This document shows positions 1 through 7,331 of a stretch of DNA of 23,162 nt, piece after piece. The position numbers and the translations under genes were made by a program. The stretch is from assembly GCA_035637595.1 (NCBI GenBank), contig DASPWW010000152.1, forward strand, positions 1 through 23,162. The letters are read 5' to 3'. Numbering within the stretch: position 1 is the stretch's first letter; each line of letters starts with the position of its first letter. The notes beneath the pieces are model-generated. The model did not search any database. It saw only the letters and a program-made list of their open reading frames with translations, and was not told the origin of the DNA. The stretch is from DASPWW01 sp035637595 (GTDB lineage: Bacteria > Actinomycetota > Thermoleophilia > Solirubrobacterales > 70-9).

Positions 1-1
1 G

Positions 2-91
2 GCCGCGACCGGCGCCCTGGCCAGCGTCGCCGCGACCCGCGTGTCCGCGGTGATCTGGCGCCGCCTCTTCCAGGAGGATCCGCCGGAGTGA
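2..91 (+). CDS. C-terminal end of an unidentified small protein (partial)
   Basis: Only the last 29 codons are inside the window, reading in frame from base 2 to the TGA at 89-91. The visible tail is alanine-rich, then has the stretch RVSAVIWRRLF, and ends in an acidic EDPPE. The stop overlaps the GTG start of the next gene as GTGA, so the two are probably translationally coupled. In actinobacteria a DUF4235 membrane protein often precedes the holin/DUF3618 pair, and the tail is compatible with that. The identification is by context only and is weak. Confidence 0.5.
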   Translation, partial: AATGALASVAATRVSAVIWRRLFQEDPPE

Positions 92-558
92 GCGGCGTGC
101 CGCCGGGGCCGCAGACGACCGACGACCAGCGCTCGGTGGGCGAGTTGGTCATCGACATCTCCGAGAAGACCTCGTACCTGATCCGCGAGGAGATCGAGCT
201 CGCCAAGGCCGAGGTCACCGAGAAGGTCACCAAGCTGGTCCGCGGCTCGGTGGTCGGGATCGCGGCGGGAGTGTTCTTGCTGATGGCGCTGGCGATGCTG
301 ATGCACGGAATCGCCTGGCTGCTCAACGACCTCTTCTTCTCCGACGACGTCTGGATCGGGTTCATGGTCGAGGCCCTGTTCTGGCTGCTGGTCGCCGCCG
401 GGGCCGGGCTGTTCGCCTACCGGTCGGTCAAAGCCGGCGCGCCGCCCACCCCCGAGCTGGCGATCGAGGAGGCCAAGCGCGTCAAGCAGACCTTCGAGGC
501 CGAGCCCGAGGGCACGCTCGGTGGCCCCCAGGCGCCGGTCGAGCCGGGGCAGACGTGA
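88..558 (+). CDS. Holin-superfamily III membrane protein (Act_Holin-X type)
   Basis: A 156-residue protein. Residues 1-50 are soluble, with a charged amphipathic helix (EEIELAKAEVTEKV) typical of the actinobacterial putative holin-X family, also annotated 'phage holin family protein'. Two membrane segments follow at about 53-80 and 88-111, then a Pro/Glu-rich tail from 117. Despite the name, members are chromosomal and no phage genes are nearby. The role is unknown, probably in the envelope. The GTG start at 88 overlaps the preceding stop, and the stop at 556-558 overlaps the next GTG start, so this is the middle gene of a coupled set. Family assignment is confident; function is not. Confidence 0.85.
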   Translation: MSGVPPGPQTTDDQRSVGELVIDISEKTSYLIREEIELAKAEVTEKVTKLVRGSVVGIAAGVFLLMALAMLMHGIAWLLNDLFFSDDVWIGFMVEALFWLLVAAGAGLFAYRSVKAGAPPTPELAIEEAKRVKQTFEAEPEGTLGGPQAPVEPGQT

Positions 559-830
559 GCGACCGCACCGATGTCTACGTGAGCGGCGCCGGCGAGCCGG
601 TCGCGCGCCAGGCACGCGTGCCCGGCGAGCGATCCGCTGCCGACATCAGGCGCGACATGGAGTCCGCGCGCTCCGACCTGTCGCAGTCGCTCGACGCCCT
701 GCGCGGGCGGGTCGGCGAGCTGACCGACTGGAGGCGCCAGCTTCGCGAGCACCGCCGCGAGCTCGTCATCGGCGCCGCCGTCGCCGGGTTCGTCGTTGGC
801 GGCCTGATTGCGCTGCGGCGCCGCGGCTAG
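555..830 (+). CDS. DUF3618 family protein
   Basis: A 91-residue protein. Residues 27-55 carry the DUF3618 signature, an Asp/Arg-rich helix with ADIRRDMESARSDLSQSLDAL. One C-terminal membrane segment follows (about 70-86), ending in a basic RRRG tail. The GTG start at 555 overlaps the upstream stop by four bases, the expected partnership with the holin-like gene. The family is a small tail-anchored actinobacterial protein without a proven function; a structural or stress-envelope role is only a guess. The stop (TAG, 828-830) overlaps the stop of the convergent minus-strand gene, leaving no room for a terminator. Confidence 0.85.
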   Translation: MSDRTDVYVSGAGEPVARQARVPGERSAADIRRDMESARSDLSQSLDALRGRVGELTDWRRQLREHRRELVIGAAVAGFVVGGLIALRRRG

Positions 831-1252
831 GCCGCGCCCGGCAGGCTCGACCCGGCGAACAGGAAGAACCACACCACCAGCGCCGCCAGGGCGGCGACCG
901 CGGTGCCGGCGAGGATGATGTCGAGCGCGCTCGTCGGAGCGTGCAGGTCGCGCTCGTCGCTGAGGCTGCGCCGCCACGCCGGCGCCAATCGCTTCGAACG
1001 CACGGACGACCCCGTGATCCGCTGGTGGGTCTCGTCGAGCCGGCGCAGGAGCAAGAACATGACGAGCATCGTCGCCGGGACGCCGATCGCGATCGCGCCG
1101 TAGGCCTTGAGGCTCGCGTCGAGCGAGCCGTCGATGCGCGACGCGACCCACAGCCACGCGACCGGCACCGCCAGCCACAGCGCCAGGCTGCCCAGCACCA
1201 TCAGCAGCAGAAGACTTCCCGCAGCTACTCCGTTGACGCGACCCACCGGCAT
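827..1252 (-). CDS. Small three-span membrane protein of unknown function
   Basis: A 141-residue protein from the ATG at 1252. Three hydrophobic segments are visible: near the N-terminus (AAGSLLLLMVLGSLALWLAV), in the middle (AIAIGVPATMLVMFLLL), and at the C-terminus (ILAGTAVAALAALVVWFFLF). A basic, Arg-rich loop lies between the second and third. No family was recognised. The reading frame stays open further upstream, with an ATG at 1297 preceded by GGAG. The 1252 start is preferred because a TACGAT box lies 9 nt before it, as in several other genes here, and membrane topology begins right after it. It diverges from the AI-2E-family permease and converges tail to tail with the DUF3618 gene. 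Confidence 0.7.
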   Translation of the reverse strand: MPVGRVNGVAAGSLLLLMVLGSLALWLAVPVAWLWVASRIDGSLDASLKAYGAIAIGVPATMLVMFLLLRRLDETHQRITGSSVRSKRLAPAWRRSLSDERDLHAPTSALDIILAGTAVAALAALVVWFFLFAGSSLPGAA

Positions 1253-1261
1253 CTCGAGTCC

Positions 1262-1267
1262 ATCGTA
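1262..1267 (-). promoter_or_regulatory. Probable -10 box (TACGAT) of the small membrane protein gene
   Basis: On the minus strand TACGAT ends 9 nt before the ATG at 1252, which would put transcription start 2-3 nt before the start codon (leaderless). No clear -35 hexamer is visible. It also argues for the 1252 start over the one at 1297. Confidence 0.45.
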
Positions 1268-1341
1268 GCGGGGCGCGTCCAGCGCTCCGAGCTGCATCCG
1301 CAGCTCCGGCGCGCGGACCGAGCCGCGTCCGGGGGGGTGCC

Positions 1342-1347
1342 TAAGGT
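1342..1347 (+). promoter_or_regulatory. Probable -10 box (TAAGGT) of the AI-2E-family permease gene
   Basis: TAAGGT ends 8 nt before the ATG at 1356, the spacing expected for a leaderless or nearly leaderless transcript. No Shine-Dalgarno at a normal distance competes with this reading, apart from the GGGG just before the ATG. No convincing -35 hexamer is seen. Confidence 0.45.
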
Positions 1348-1355
1348 GGCCGGGG

Positions 1356-2432
1356 ATGCAGCACCCCAACGTCCCGGCGAGCCTGATCGTCAAGATCGTC
1401 CTCGTGACGGCGGCCGTCATCGGCGCGCTGTATTTCCTCCTGTTCCTCGCCTTCCAGGTGATCGGGATGCTGTTCATCGCGGTCTTCTTCGCACTCGCGA
1501 TCGCGCCGCCCGTCAACTGGCTCGACAACCACCATGTGCCGCGCTGGCTCGCGATTCTGGTCGTCTACCTGACGATCGCGGCCGGAATCTTCGGGATCGG
1601 GCTGCTGATCGTCCCGCCGCTCGTCGACGGCGTCGACGACCTCTCCCAGGACCTGCCCGGCTACGTCGAGGACCTGCGCGAGAACGAGACCTTCCGCGAC
1701 TACGACGATCGCTACGACATCACCGAGCGGCTCACCGAGCAGGCCGAGGACCTGCCCAACCGGCTCGGCGACGCCGCGGGCACGCTGCGCGACGTCACCG
1801 TCGGGGTCTTCTCGCGCTTCATCCAGCTGTTCTCGATCCTCGTGCTCACGTTCTTCCTGCTGATGGACGGACAGCGCATCCTCAACTTCATCTATGGACA
1901 GTTATCGGAGCACCGCCGCGAGAGGGTGCAGCGCGTCGCCGACGACGTGTCGGCGGCGATCACGGGCTACGTGTTCGGCAACTTCGTGATCAGCGTGCTC
2001 GCGAGCCTGGTCACGTACGTCACCCTGACGATCCTCGACGTCCCGTTCGCTGTCCCGCTCGCGATCCTGTTCGGATTCTTCGACCTGGTGCCGCTCGTCG
2101 GAGCCACGGTGGGGGGCATACTCGTCGGAATCGTCGTCGCGTTCGTCGACTTTCCGGCCGGGTTGATCGTCTGGGCGGTCGTCCTGGTCGTCTACCAGCA
2201 GATCGAGAACAACCTCATCCAGCCCTACGTCTACGGGCGCACGGTTGAGCTCCACCCGCTGGTCGTTCTCGTCGCGATCCTGATCGGCGGCTCGCTGCTC
2301 GGAATTCTCGGCGCGCTGCTTGCGATCCCCGTCGCCGCGACCGTGCAGAGCGTCGTGCGCGACCTGTGGCGGTTCCGAAGCGGCGAGCTGCTCACCCCGC
2401 CCGAGGAGGCTCCGGCGCAGGCCGGTCCCTAG
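1356..2432 (+). CDS. AI-2E/PerM family transporter
   Basis: A 358-residue polytopic membrane protein of the AI-2E transporter family (PF01594; PerM/TqsA/YdiK relatives). It has hydrophobic pairs at the N-terminus (about 10-50 and 60-90), a charged soluble segment at about 95-150, and further membrane helices to about 335. Family hallmarks are visible in the C-terminal half: DLVPLVGA and QQIENNLIQPYVYG, then a Gly-rich final helix pair (ILIGGSLLGILGALLAIP). The short Pro/Glu tail is variable. The name is historical; most members export or exchange small solutes or ions, and the substrate here cannot be inferred. Length is normal. It is expressed alone, divergent from the 827-1252 gene and convergent with degV. 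Confidence 0.9.
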   Translation: MQHPNVPASLIVKIVLVTAAVIGALYFLLFLAFQVIGMLFIAVFFALAIAPPVNWLDNHHVPRWLAILVVYLTIAAGIFGIGLLIVPPLVDGVDDLSQDLPGYVEDLRENETFRDYDDRYDITERLTEQAEDLPNRLGDAAGTLRDVTVGVFSRFIQLFSILVLTFFLLMDGQRILNFIYGQLSEHRRERVQRVADDVSAAITGYVFGNFVISVLASLVTYVTLTILDVPFAVPLAILFGFFDLVPLVGATVGGILVGIVVAFVDFPAGLIVWAVVLVVYQQIENNLIQPYVYGRTVELHPLVVLVAILIGGSLLGILGALLAIPVAATVQSVVRDLWRFRSGELLTPPEEAPAQAGP

Positions 2433-2456
2433 GCCGCCCCGGACGACCGACCTCGG

Positions 2457-3341
2457 TCAGTTCGGTCCCTCGTCCGTGAAGCGCTTAGGGATCGCGCCGA
2501 CCCCGAGCAGGCCCGGCCCGGCGTGAGCGCCGAGCACCGGGCCGATCTCCGACACGAACAGCGGCTCGCACTCGAAGATCTGGCGACACTCCTCGACCAT
2601 GTGGCGTGCCGCGTCGGGGTCCTGGATGTGCTGGACGACCCAGCCGTCGGCTCCGTCGGCGTGGCGCTCGCGCGCGTACTCCACCAAGCGCTCGAACGCC
2701 CGCCGGCGCGTTCGAACCCGCTCCACCGGCGCCACCTCCTCCTCGAACGTCAGGATCGGCTTGACCTTCAGCGTCGACCCGAGGAGCGCTCGCGCGGCGC
2801 CGATCCGCCCCCCGCGCCGCAGGTACTCGAGCGTGTCGACGGCGAACCAGATCCGCAGCGCCTCGCGCGCCTCGTGCATGTGCCGCACCACGGCGTCCGC
2901 GTCGGCGCCCAGGGCGGCGGCCCGTGCTCCCGCCAGCGCGACCATTCCCAACCCCCCGGCAGCCGAGCGGCCGTCGACGACCCGGATCCGCTCCCCGCCC
3001 TTGCCGTCGCTGGCGAGGCGCTCCCTGGCCTGCATCGCCGCCTCGCAGGTACCCGAGATGTTCGCCGAGAGGTGCAGCGAGACGATCTCCCTTCCGGCGT
3101 CGAGCAACGGCTCGTAGACGGAGATGAAATCGCCCACCGACGGCTGCGACGTCGTGACCCCCTCCTGGCTCGACCGCAGGCGGTCGTAGAAGTCGCCGTA
3201 GTCGGTGATCTCGGACTCGCGCTCCTGGTGGCCCTCCAGGGAGACGTAGAGGCTCACCTCGGTGATCTCGTTCGCGGCGACGAGGTCGGCCGGGAGGTAG
3301 GGGGTCGTGTCGCAGACGACCGCTATGCGGGGCTCGCCCAC
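2457..3341 (-). CDS. DegV family fatty-acid-binding protein (FakB-like)
   Basis: A 294-residue protein with the complete two-domain DegV fold (PF02645). It opens with a beta-strand and VVCDTTPYLP. Then come TSQPSVGDF (fatty-acid carboxylate-binding Thr/Ser region), SLHLSANISGT, DGRSAAGGLGM, and the strongly conserved LEYLRRGGRIG, ALLGSTLKVKPIL and GPVLGAHAGPG. DegV/FakB proteins bind one fatty acid and, in Firmicutes, present it to the kinase FakA for phosphorylation. No FakA is encoded nearby, so a partner elsewhere in the genome is inferred. The GTG at 3341 places the conserved strand at residue 5, as in homologues; TAGAAC, a weak -10, lies 6 nt upstream. It converges with the permease gene and diverges from the epimerase gene. 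Confidence 0.9.
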   Translation of the reverse strand: MGEPRIAVVCDTTPYLPADLVAANEITEVSLYVSLEGHQERESEITDYGDFYDRLRSSQEGVTTSQPSVGDFISVYEPLLDAGREIVSLHLSANISGTCEAAMQARERLASDGKGGERIRVVDGRSAAGGLGMVALAGARAAALGADADAVVRHMHEAREALRIWFAVDTLEYLRRGGRIGAARALLGSTLKVKPILTFEEEVAPVERVRTRRRAFERLVEYARERHADGADGWVVQHIQDPDAARHMVEECRQIFECEPLFVSEIGPVLGAHAGPGLLGVGAIPKRFTDEGPN

Positions 3342-3404
3342 CCCGCGGTTCTATCAACTGGCGCCGGACCGACGCCGCGAGCGCCCGGCCGTCACCATTG
3401 GCCC

Positions 3405-4460
3405 ATGGGGAAAATCCTGGTCACGGGTGGAACCGGGTTCGTCGGCTCGCACGTGGTCAGGGCGCTGGCCGAGCGCGACGACGAGCTGCGCTTGCTGGTC
3501 CGCGAGCGCTCGCGGCTCGACCATCTAGACGGGATCGAGTTCGAGCGCCGCACCGGCGACGTCACCGAGCGGGCCACCGTCCGACGCGCGCTCAAGAACG
3601 TCGACAAGGTCTTTCACATCGCCGGGGCAACCTCGATGCGCCCCGCCGACCGCGAGCGGGTGTTCGCGGTCAACGTCGGGGGTACGCGAACCGTCTGCGA
3701 GGAGGCCCTGCGTGCCGAGGTGGAGCGCCTGATCCTGACCTCCTCGGTGGGCGCGATCGGCCCGGCGAGCCCGGGTGGGACCGCCGACGAGAACCAGACG
3801 TTCACGGCCGGTGGGCTCGGGGTCGCCTACATCAACTCCAAGCACGAGGCCGAGTGCGAGGCGTGGCGCGTCGCCGCCCACGGGTTGGCGGTAGTCGCCG
3901 TGAACCCGAGCTTCGTGCTCGGTCCCGACGATCCGCAGGGAACCTCGAACCGGCTGGTCAGCAGGTTCCTGCTGCGGCGCCTCCCGTTCTACATCGAGGG
4001 CGGCCTCAACATCGTCGACGTTCGCGACGTCGCCGCCGGCCACGTCCTCGCCGACGAGAAGGGTGAGCCCGGCGAGCGCTACATCCTCGGGGGGCGCAAC
4101 TTCACGCTGACTCGCCTGTTCGCCGACCTGGCGCGGATATCGGGCGTCGAGCCGCCCGGGGTACGGGTCCCGGGCCCGCTCGCCGTCGCCGGGGCCGAGG
4201 CGGCGGTGCGCGCCGGGATCCCGATACCGGTCACCCCGGATGAGCTTCGATCCGTGCAGCAGTGGTGGACCTACCGGACCAAGAAGGCGCAGAAGGCACT
4301 CGGGTTTCGGGCGCGGCCCCACGAGGAGACCCTCGAGGACACGGTTCGCTGGCAGCTCGAGCGCCTCGGTGACAGGGTCGAGCGGGCGAGGCGGCTCGAC
4401 CTGCCGCTCGCGGCGCTGGGCCGCAGTGCGCGCCTCGCGGATCGGCTGCTCGGCCGATGA
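3405..4460 (+). CDS. NAD(P)-dependent epimerase/dehydratase (extended SDR)
   Basis: A 351-residue extended short-chain dehydrogenase. The N-terminal Rossmann motif is GGTGFVGSH (glycines 8, 11 and 14). The catalytic set is Ser113/114 (LTSSVGA), Tyr142 and Lys146 (YINSK). Further family signatures are NVGGTRTV, VNPSFVLGPDD and NIVDVRDVAAGH. It most resembles the hopanoid-associated HpnA/dihydroflavonol-reductase branch, which acts on nucleotide sugars or small ketones; the substrate is not decidable from sequence. The reading frame is open far upstream, but the ATG at 3405 gives the normal length and puts the Rossmann strand at residue 3. Its stop overlaps the next gene's ATG as ATGA, so it is coupled to the glutaredoxin-like gene. 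Confidence 0.88.
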   Translation: MGKILVTGGTGFVGSHVVRALAERDDELRLLVRERSRLDHLDGIEFERRTGDVTERATVRRALKNVDKVFHIAGATSMRPADRERVFAVNVGGTRTVCEEALRAEVERLILTSSVGAIGPASPGGTADENQTFTAGGLGVAYINSKHEAECEAWRVAAHGLAVVAVNPSFVLGPDDPQGTSNRLVSRFLLRRLPFYIEGGLNIVDVRDVAAGHVLADEKGEPGERYILGGRNFTLTRLFADLARISGVEPPGVRVPGPLAVAGAEAAVRAGIPIPVTPDELRSVQQWWTYRTKKAQKALGFRARPHEETLEDTVRWQLERLGDRVERARRLDLPLAALGRSARLADRLLGR

Positions 4461-4738
4461 GCGGCGGTCGCGAGGGTGCTGGCGCGCCGGGGGTTGTGCT
4501 CTACCGCTGCCGCACGCCGACCAACGTGCTGTGCCCGTGCGGCGCCGTCGAGCGCCGCCTGCGCAAGCTCGGCATCGAGCACCGCACCGAGCGCGTGCCC
4601 TACAACCGTCGCAACCGTCCCGAGATCGTCGAGCTGACCGGCCAGGGGCGCGTCCCCGTCCTCGTCGACGGCGACGAGGTCGTCCACGACTCGCGTCGAA
4701 TCCTTCAGTACCTCGACCACGCGCATGGCGGAGGCTGA
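4457..4738 (+). CDS. Glutaredoxin-like / GST N-terminal domain protein
   Basis: A 93-residue thioredoxin-fold protein that is essentially one glutathione-S-transferase N-terminal or glutaredoxin domain. After a Gly-rich leader the first strand is VVLYRC (Cys18). A CPCG motif follows (Cys26 and Cys28), then IEHRTERVPY, the cis-Pro segment GRVPVLVDGDEVVHDS, and the final helix ILQYLD. Such proteins perform thiol-disulfide chemistry or bind a low-molecular-weight thiol. Actinobacteria usually use mycothiol, so the natural thiol is uncertain. The ATG overlaps the epimerase stop by four bases, indicating translational coupling. It lies just before the Fe-S carrier gene, although that has its own apparent promoter. 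Confidence 0.8.
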   Translation: MSGGREGAGAPGVVLYRCRTPTNVLCPCGAVERRLRKLGIEHRTERVPYNRRNRPEIVELTGQGRVPVLVDGDEVVHDSRRILQYLDHAHGGG

Positions 4739-4763
4739 TCCGCTCGGCCCCCGGCGCGGCCTC

Positions 4764-4769
4764 TACAAT
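4764..4769 (+). promoter_or_regulatory. Probable -10 box (TACAAT) of the erpA-like gene
   Basis: TACAAT, five of six matches to the sigma-70 consensus, ends 8 nt before the ATG at 4778. Transcription would start at about 4776, giving a leaderless or 2-nt-leader mRNA. This favours the ATG at 4778 over the GTG at 4772. A -35 hexamer is not obvious in the GC-rich sequence upstream. Confidence 0.55.
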
Positions 4770-4777
4770 CTGTGCTG

Positions 4778-5149
4778 ATGGATACCCCCGACGCAGCGAT
4801 CACGCTGACCGACAAGGCGGCGGGCAAGATCAAGGAGCTGCTCGCCGGCCAGGAGGACGGCTCCGAGCAGGTGCTGCGCGTCGCCGTGCGCGGCGGCGGC
4901 TGTTCCGGCTTTCAGTACGCGCTCGCCTTCGACAAGGCGCGCGAGGACGACAACGTCTTCGAGCACAAGGGCGTCTCCGTGGTCGTCGACAAGGTCAGCA
5001 TGCAGTTCGTGTTCGGCTCCGAGGTCGACTTCGTCGACGGCCTCCAGGGGGCGGGCTTCGCGGTCAACAACCCGAACGTCGTCGCAGCGTGCGGCTGCGG
5101 CTCCTCGTTCCAGGTCCGCGAGGACGCGGCCGAGCAGGCCGCGGTCTAG
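4778..5149 (+). CDS. erpA: Iron-sulfur cluster insertion protein, A-type carrier (ErpA/IscA/SufA)
   Basis: A 123-residue HesB/IscA-family protein (PF01521). It has the three conserved cluster-ligand cysteines: Cys42 in GGGCSGFQY, and Cys105 and Cys107 in ACGCGSSF. The family's 'ITLTDKAAGKIKELL' opening and the FVDGLQGAGFAVNNPN loop are also present. A-type carriers accept [2Fe-2S] or [4Fe-4S] clusters from the SUF scaffold and deliver them to apoproteins. The start is the ATG at 4778, supported by the TACAAT box 8 nt upstream; a GTG two codons earlier is possible. It converges, with only 10 nt between stops, on a glutaredoxin-BolA pair that also handles Fe-S clusters. Family is certain; the choice among ErpA, IscA and SufA names is by convention in actinobacteria. 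Confidence 0.93.
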   Translation: MDTPDAAITLTDKAAGKIKELLAGQEDGSEQVLRVAVRGGGCSGFQYALAFDKAREDDNVFEHKGVSVVVDKVSMQFVFGSEVDFVDGLQGAGFAVNNPNVVAACGCGSSFQVREDAAEQAAV

Positions 5150-5159
5150 GCCGCTCCGG

Positions 5160-5558
5160 CTAACGCTCGATCTGAAGCGGCGGGCTCTGGCCCGGCGGGC
5201 GCTGCTCGTCGGCTGCCGGCGGAGACGCCGCCGACTCCGGTTGCTCGGCCCCGACGAGCTCGGCGAGCTCGCCGGTCTCAAACATCTCCTCGACGATGTC
5301 GCAGCCGCCGACCAGCTCGCCGTTGACGTAGAGCTGCGGGAAGGTCTGCCAGTCGGAGATCTCGGCCGTCACCTCGCGCAGCGGCGCAAGCGCGGGCAGG
5401 ACATCGACCGCGCCGTACTCGACTCCCAGCTCGTTGAGCACCCCGACCACGCGCATCGAGAACCCGCAGCGCGGGGCGTCGGGCGTGCCCTTCATGAACA
5501 GGAGCACGTCGTTGTCGCGGATCGCGCGCTCGACCTGGTCGCGCAGTGCGTCTGCCAT
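5160..5558 (-). CDS. Monothiol glutaredoxin, Grx4/GrxD type (CGFS)
   Basis: A 132-residue protein with the monothiol glutaredoxin signature. Cys31 lies in RCGFS, preceded by the KGTPDAP loop. The cis-Pro segment is WQTFPQLYVNGELVGGCD, followed by the helix IVEEMFETGELAEL. CGFS glutaredoxins coordinate a bridging [2Fe-2S] cluster with glutathione and form heterodimers with BolA, acting as Fe-S carriers and iron sensors. The last ~25 residues form a Pro/Ala/Gln-rich tail absent from the E. coli protein and likely disordered. A strong Shine-Dalgarno, AGGAGG at 5568-5573, lies 9 nt before the ATG at 5558. It starts 21 nt after the bolA stop, the last gene of a four-gene minus-strand run. Confidence 0.93.
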   Translation of the reverse strand: MADALRDQVERAIRDNDVLLFMKGTPDAPRCGFSMRVVGVLNELGVEYGAVDVLPALAPLREVTAEISDWQTFPQLYVNGELVGGCDIVEEMFETGELAELVGAEQPESAASPPAADEQRPPGQSPPLQIER

Positions 5559-5579
5559 CTCCTCGACCCTCCTTCGTCG

Positions 5580-5864
5580 CTAGTCGTCGGCGTCCTGGTC
5601 AGAGGTTACGGACTCGCCCTCCCGGGATGAAGCATCGGCGACCGTCGTCTTCACCGAGAGAGCGTGGATCGAGCCGTCGTCCATGCGCTCCTGAACGGCC
5701 GACTTGACGAGACGGTGCTGATCGAGACGGCTCAATCCCTGGAACTGGGAAGCCCGTACGGTGGCCCGCAGGTGGTCCGCGGTCCCCGTTTCGTCCACGA
5801 CCTCCACGTCGGCGCCCGGCAGGGCGCGCTCGATCATCCGCGTGATCTCGTCGAGATCCGCCAT
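5580..5864 (-). CDS. bolA: BolA family protein
   Basis: A 94-residue BolA/IbaG-like protein (PF01722): an N-terminal helix (DEITRMIERALPGADVEV), the strand HLRATVRASQFQGLS, then the characteristic RLDQHRLVKSAV and a C-terminal IHALSVKTTV strand. The acidic tail of about 15 residues is extra. BolA proteins pair with CGFS glutaredoxins to form a [2Fe-2S] complex used in cluster trafficking and iron sensing; the partner lies immediately downstream. The conserved His of the RLDQHRLV region is a candidate cluster ligand. The open frame runs further upstream inside the reductase gene, but the ATG at 5864 (with AGGA 9 nt before it) starts 10 nt after the reductase stop and gives the usual length. 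Confidence 0.9.
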   Translation of the reverse strand: MADLDEITRMIERALPGADVEVVDETGTADHLRATVRASQFQGLSRLDQHRLVKSAVQERMDDGSIHALSVKTTVADASSREGESVTSDQDADD

Positions 5865-5874
5865 CTCGCAGGTC

Positions 5875-7281
5875 CTAGCTCGGGACGCGCGCGGCGCTCG
5901 AGGCGACCTCGACCATCTCGTCGATGCGACAGAACTTGACGCGGGGACGGCCATGGGGCTTGCCGCGCTCCCGCTCGGCGATGTCGATCGCCTGCCAGCC
6001 GTCGAAGCTGACGAAGTCGGGCCGGCGCTCGCGCAGCAGCTCCTCGATCGCCGCGCCATCGGCTCCGGGGGGTTCCGGCATGCGACCCGCCTCGAGGTCC
6101 TCGAACAGGTGCTCGACGGTCTCCTGGGCGTCCTTCTTGTTCGTCCCGATCACGCCGCTCGGACCGCGCTTGATCCACCCCACCGCGTACTGGCCCGCCA
6201 GCGGCCGACCCGTCTCGGGGTCGATTACCCGGCCGCCCTCGTTGGGGATCACGCCGCGGCGCTCGTCGTAGGGAACGCCCTCGGTCGCGATGCCCTTGTA
6301 GCCGATCGAGCGCAGCACCAGTCCTGCCTCGATCACCTCACGCTCCCCGGTGTCGCGGGGGCGGATCGCTCCAGCGTCGTCCTTGTGCAGCTCGTTGCGC
6401 CCCACGACGATCCGCTCGACGCGGCCGTCGCCCTGGATCTCGATCGGCGAGGTCAGGAAGCGCAGCACGATCCGCTTCGGCTTGCCCTCGGGCTCCTTGG
6501 CGGCGAACTTCTCGAGGATCTCGACGTTCTTGCGCGCCGTGATGTCGGCCTCCGACTCGAGGAACTCGCGACTCAGGGCGTCAAGCTCGAGCTCGGCGGG
6601 GTCGACGTGGATGTCGGCCTCGGCCATCTCGCCGAGCTCGCGCAGCTCCGGGTTTGTGAATGCCGCCTGCACCGGGCCGCGCCGGCCGAGCACGACGATC
6701 TCGCGGATCCGGTTCCCGGCAAGGCCCTCGATCGCGTGGTCGGCGGTGTCGGTGCTGCGCAGCTCGTCGCCGCTCAACGCCAGCATCCGGGTCACGTCGG
6801 CGGCGACGTTGCCGTTGCCGATCACGACCGCGCGCTCGCACGACAGGTCGAACGAGAGGTCCGCGTAGTCGGGATGGGCGTTGTACCAGCCGACGAAGGC
6901 GGTGGCCGGGCCGCTGCCGGGAAGGTCCTCGCCGGGGATTCCCAGCTGGCGGTCGGTCTCGGACCCGTAGGCGTACATCACGGCGTGGTAGCGCTCGGCC
7001 AGCTCGGCGGCCGAGAGGTCGCGGCCGAGCTCGACGTTGCCATAGAACCGGTAGCCGCTACGGGCCGCGGTCTTCTCGTAGACGCGGATCACGGACTTGA
7101 TCTTGGGATGGTCGGGCGCGACGCCGCCGCGCACGAGCCCGAACGGCGTCGGCAGGCGGTCGAGCATGTCTACCTCGACCGCTGCGTCGCCACGCAGCAG
7201 CGCCTCGGCGGCATAGAAGCCGGCCGGGCCGGAGCCGACGATGGCGACGCGTAGCGGGCTTTCGGGCGTTCCGGGATTCAC
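5875..7281 (-). CDS. fprA: FAD-dependent ferredoxin/adrenodoxin-NADP reductase (FprA type)
   Basis: A 468-residue flavoprotein of the adrenodoxin-reductase/FprA group. The FAD site is VAIVGSGPAGFYAAEALL (glycines 16, 18 and 21), followed by PTPFGLVRGGVAPDHPKIK, diagnostic of this group. The NADP site is VVIGNGNVAADVTRML with LGRRGPVQAAFTNPELREL. The C-terminal FAD-contacting segment is GWIKRGPSGVIGTNKKDA. It moves electrons between NADPH and ferredoxin. In this setting it could supply reduced ferredoxin for Fe-S assembly, which is an inference. M. tuberculosis FprA is about 456 residues, so length is normal. The GTG at 7281 puts the Rossmann strand at residue 11. It lies 50 nt after hemQ and 10 nt before bolA, indicating one transcription unit. 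Confidence 0.9.
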   Translation of the reverse strand: MNPGTPESPLRVAIVGSGPAGFYAAEALLRGDAAVEVDMLDRLPTPFGLVRGGVAPDHPKIKSVIRVYEKTAARSGYRFYGNVELGRDLSAAELAERYHAVMYAYGSETDRQLGIPGEDLPGSGPATAFVGWYNAHPDYADLSFDLSCERAVVIGNGNVAADVTRMLALSGDELRSTDTADHAIEGLAGNRIREIVVLGRRGPVQAAFTNPELRELGEMAEADIHVDPAELELDALSREFLESEADITARKNVEILEKFAAKEPEGKPKRIVLRFLTSPIEIQGDGRVERIVVGRNELHKDDAGAIRPRDTGEREVIEAGLVLRSIGYKGIATEGVPYDERRGVIPNEGGRVIDPETGRPLAGQYAVGWIKRGPSGVIGTNKKDAQETVEHLFEDLEAGRMPEPPGADGAAIEELLRERRPDFVSFDGWQAIDIAERERGKPHGRPRVKFCRIDEMVEVASSAARVPS

Positions 7282-7331
7282 GTGCGGTGCCTGGTCGCGA
7301 GTGGCGAACGCGAGAGGTTAGCGCCGCTGCT

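Noticed and set aside
88..830. A prophage lysis module, from the 'holin' family name
   Set aside because: No endolysin, integrase or structural phage genes are present; this holin-like family is ordinarily chromosomal with DUF3618.
2445..2458. GACCGA/TCGGTC hairpin between the permease and degV as a terminator
   Set aside because: The stem is six base pairs with a two-base loop, overlaps the degV stop and has no T-tract.
2523..3404. The long plus-strand frame continuing upstream of the epimerase
   Set aside because: It is antisense to degV; the Rossmann motif begins two residues after the ATG at 3405, so the upstream part is not coding.
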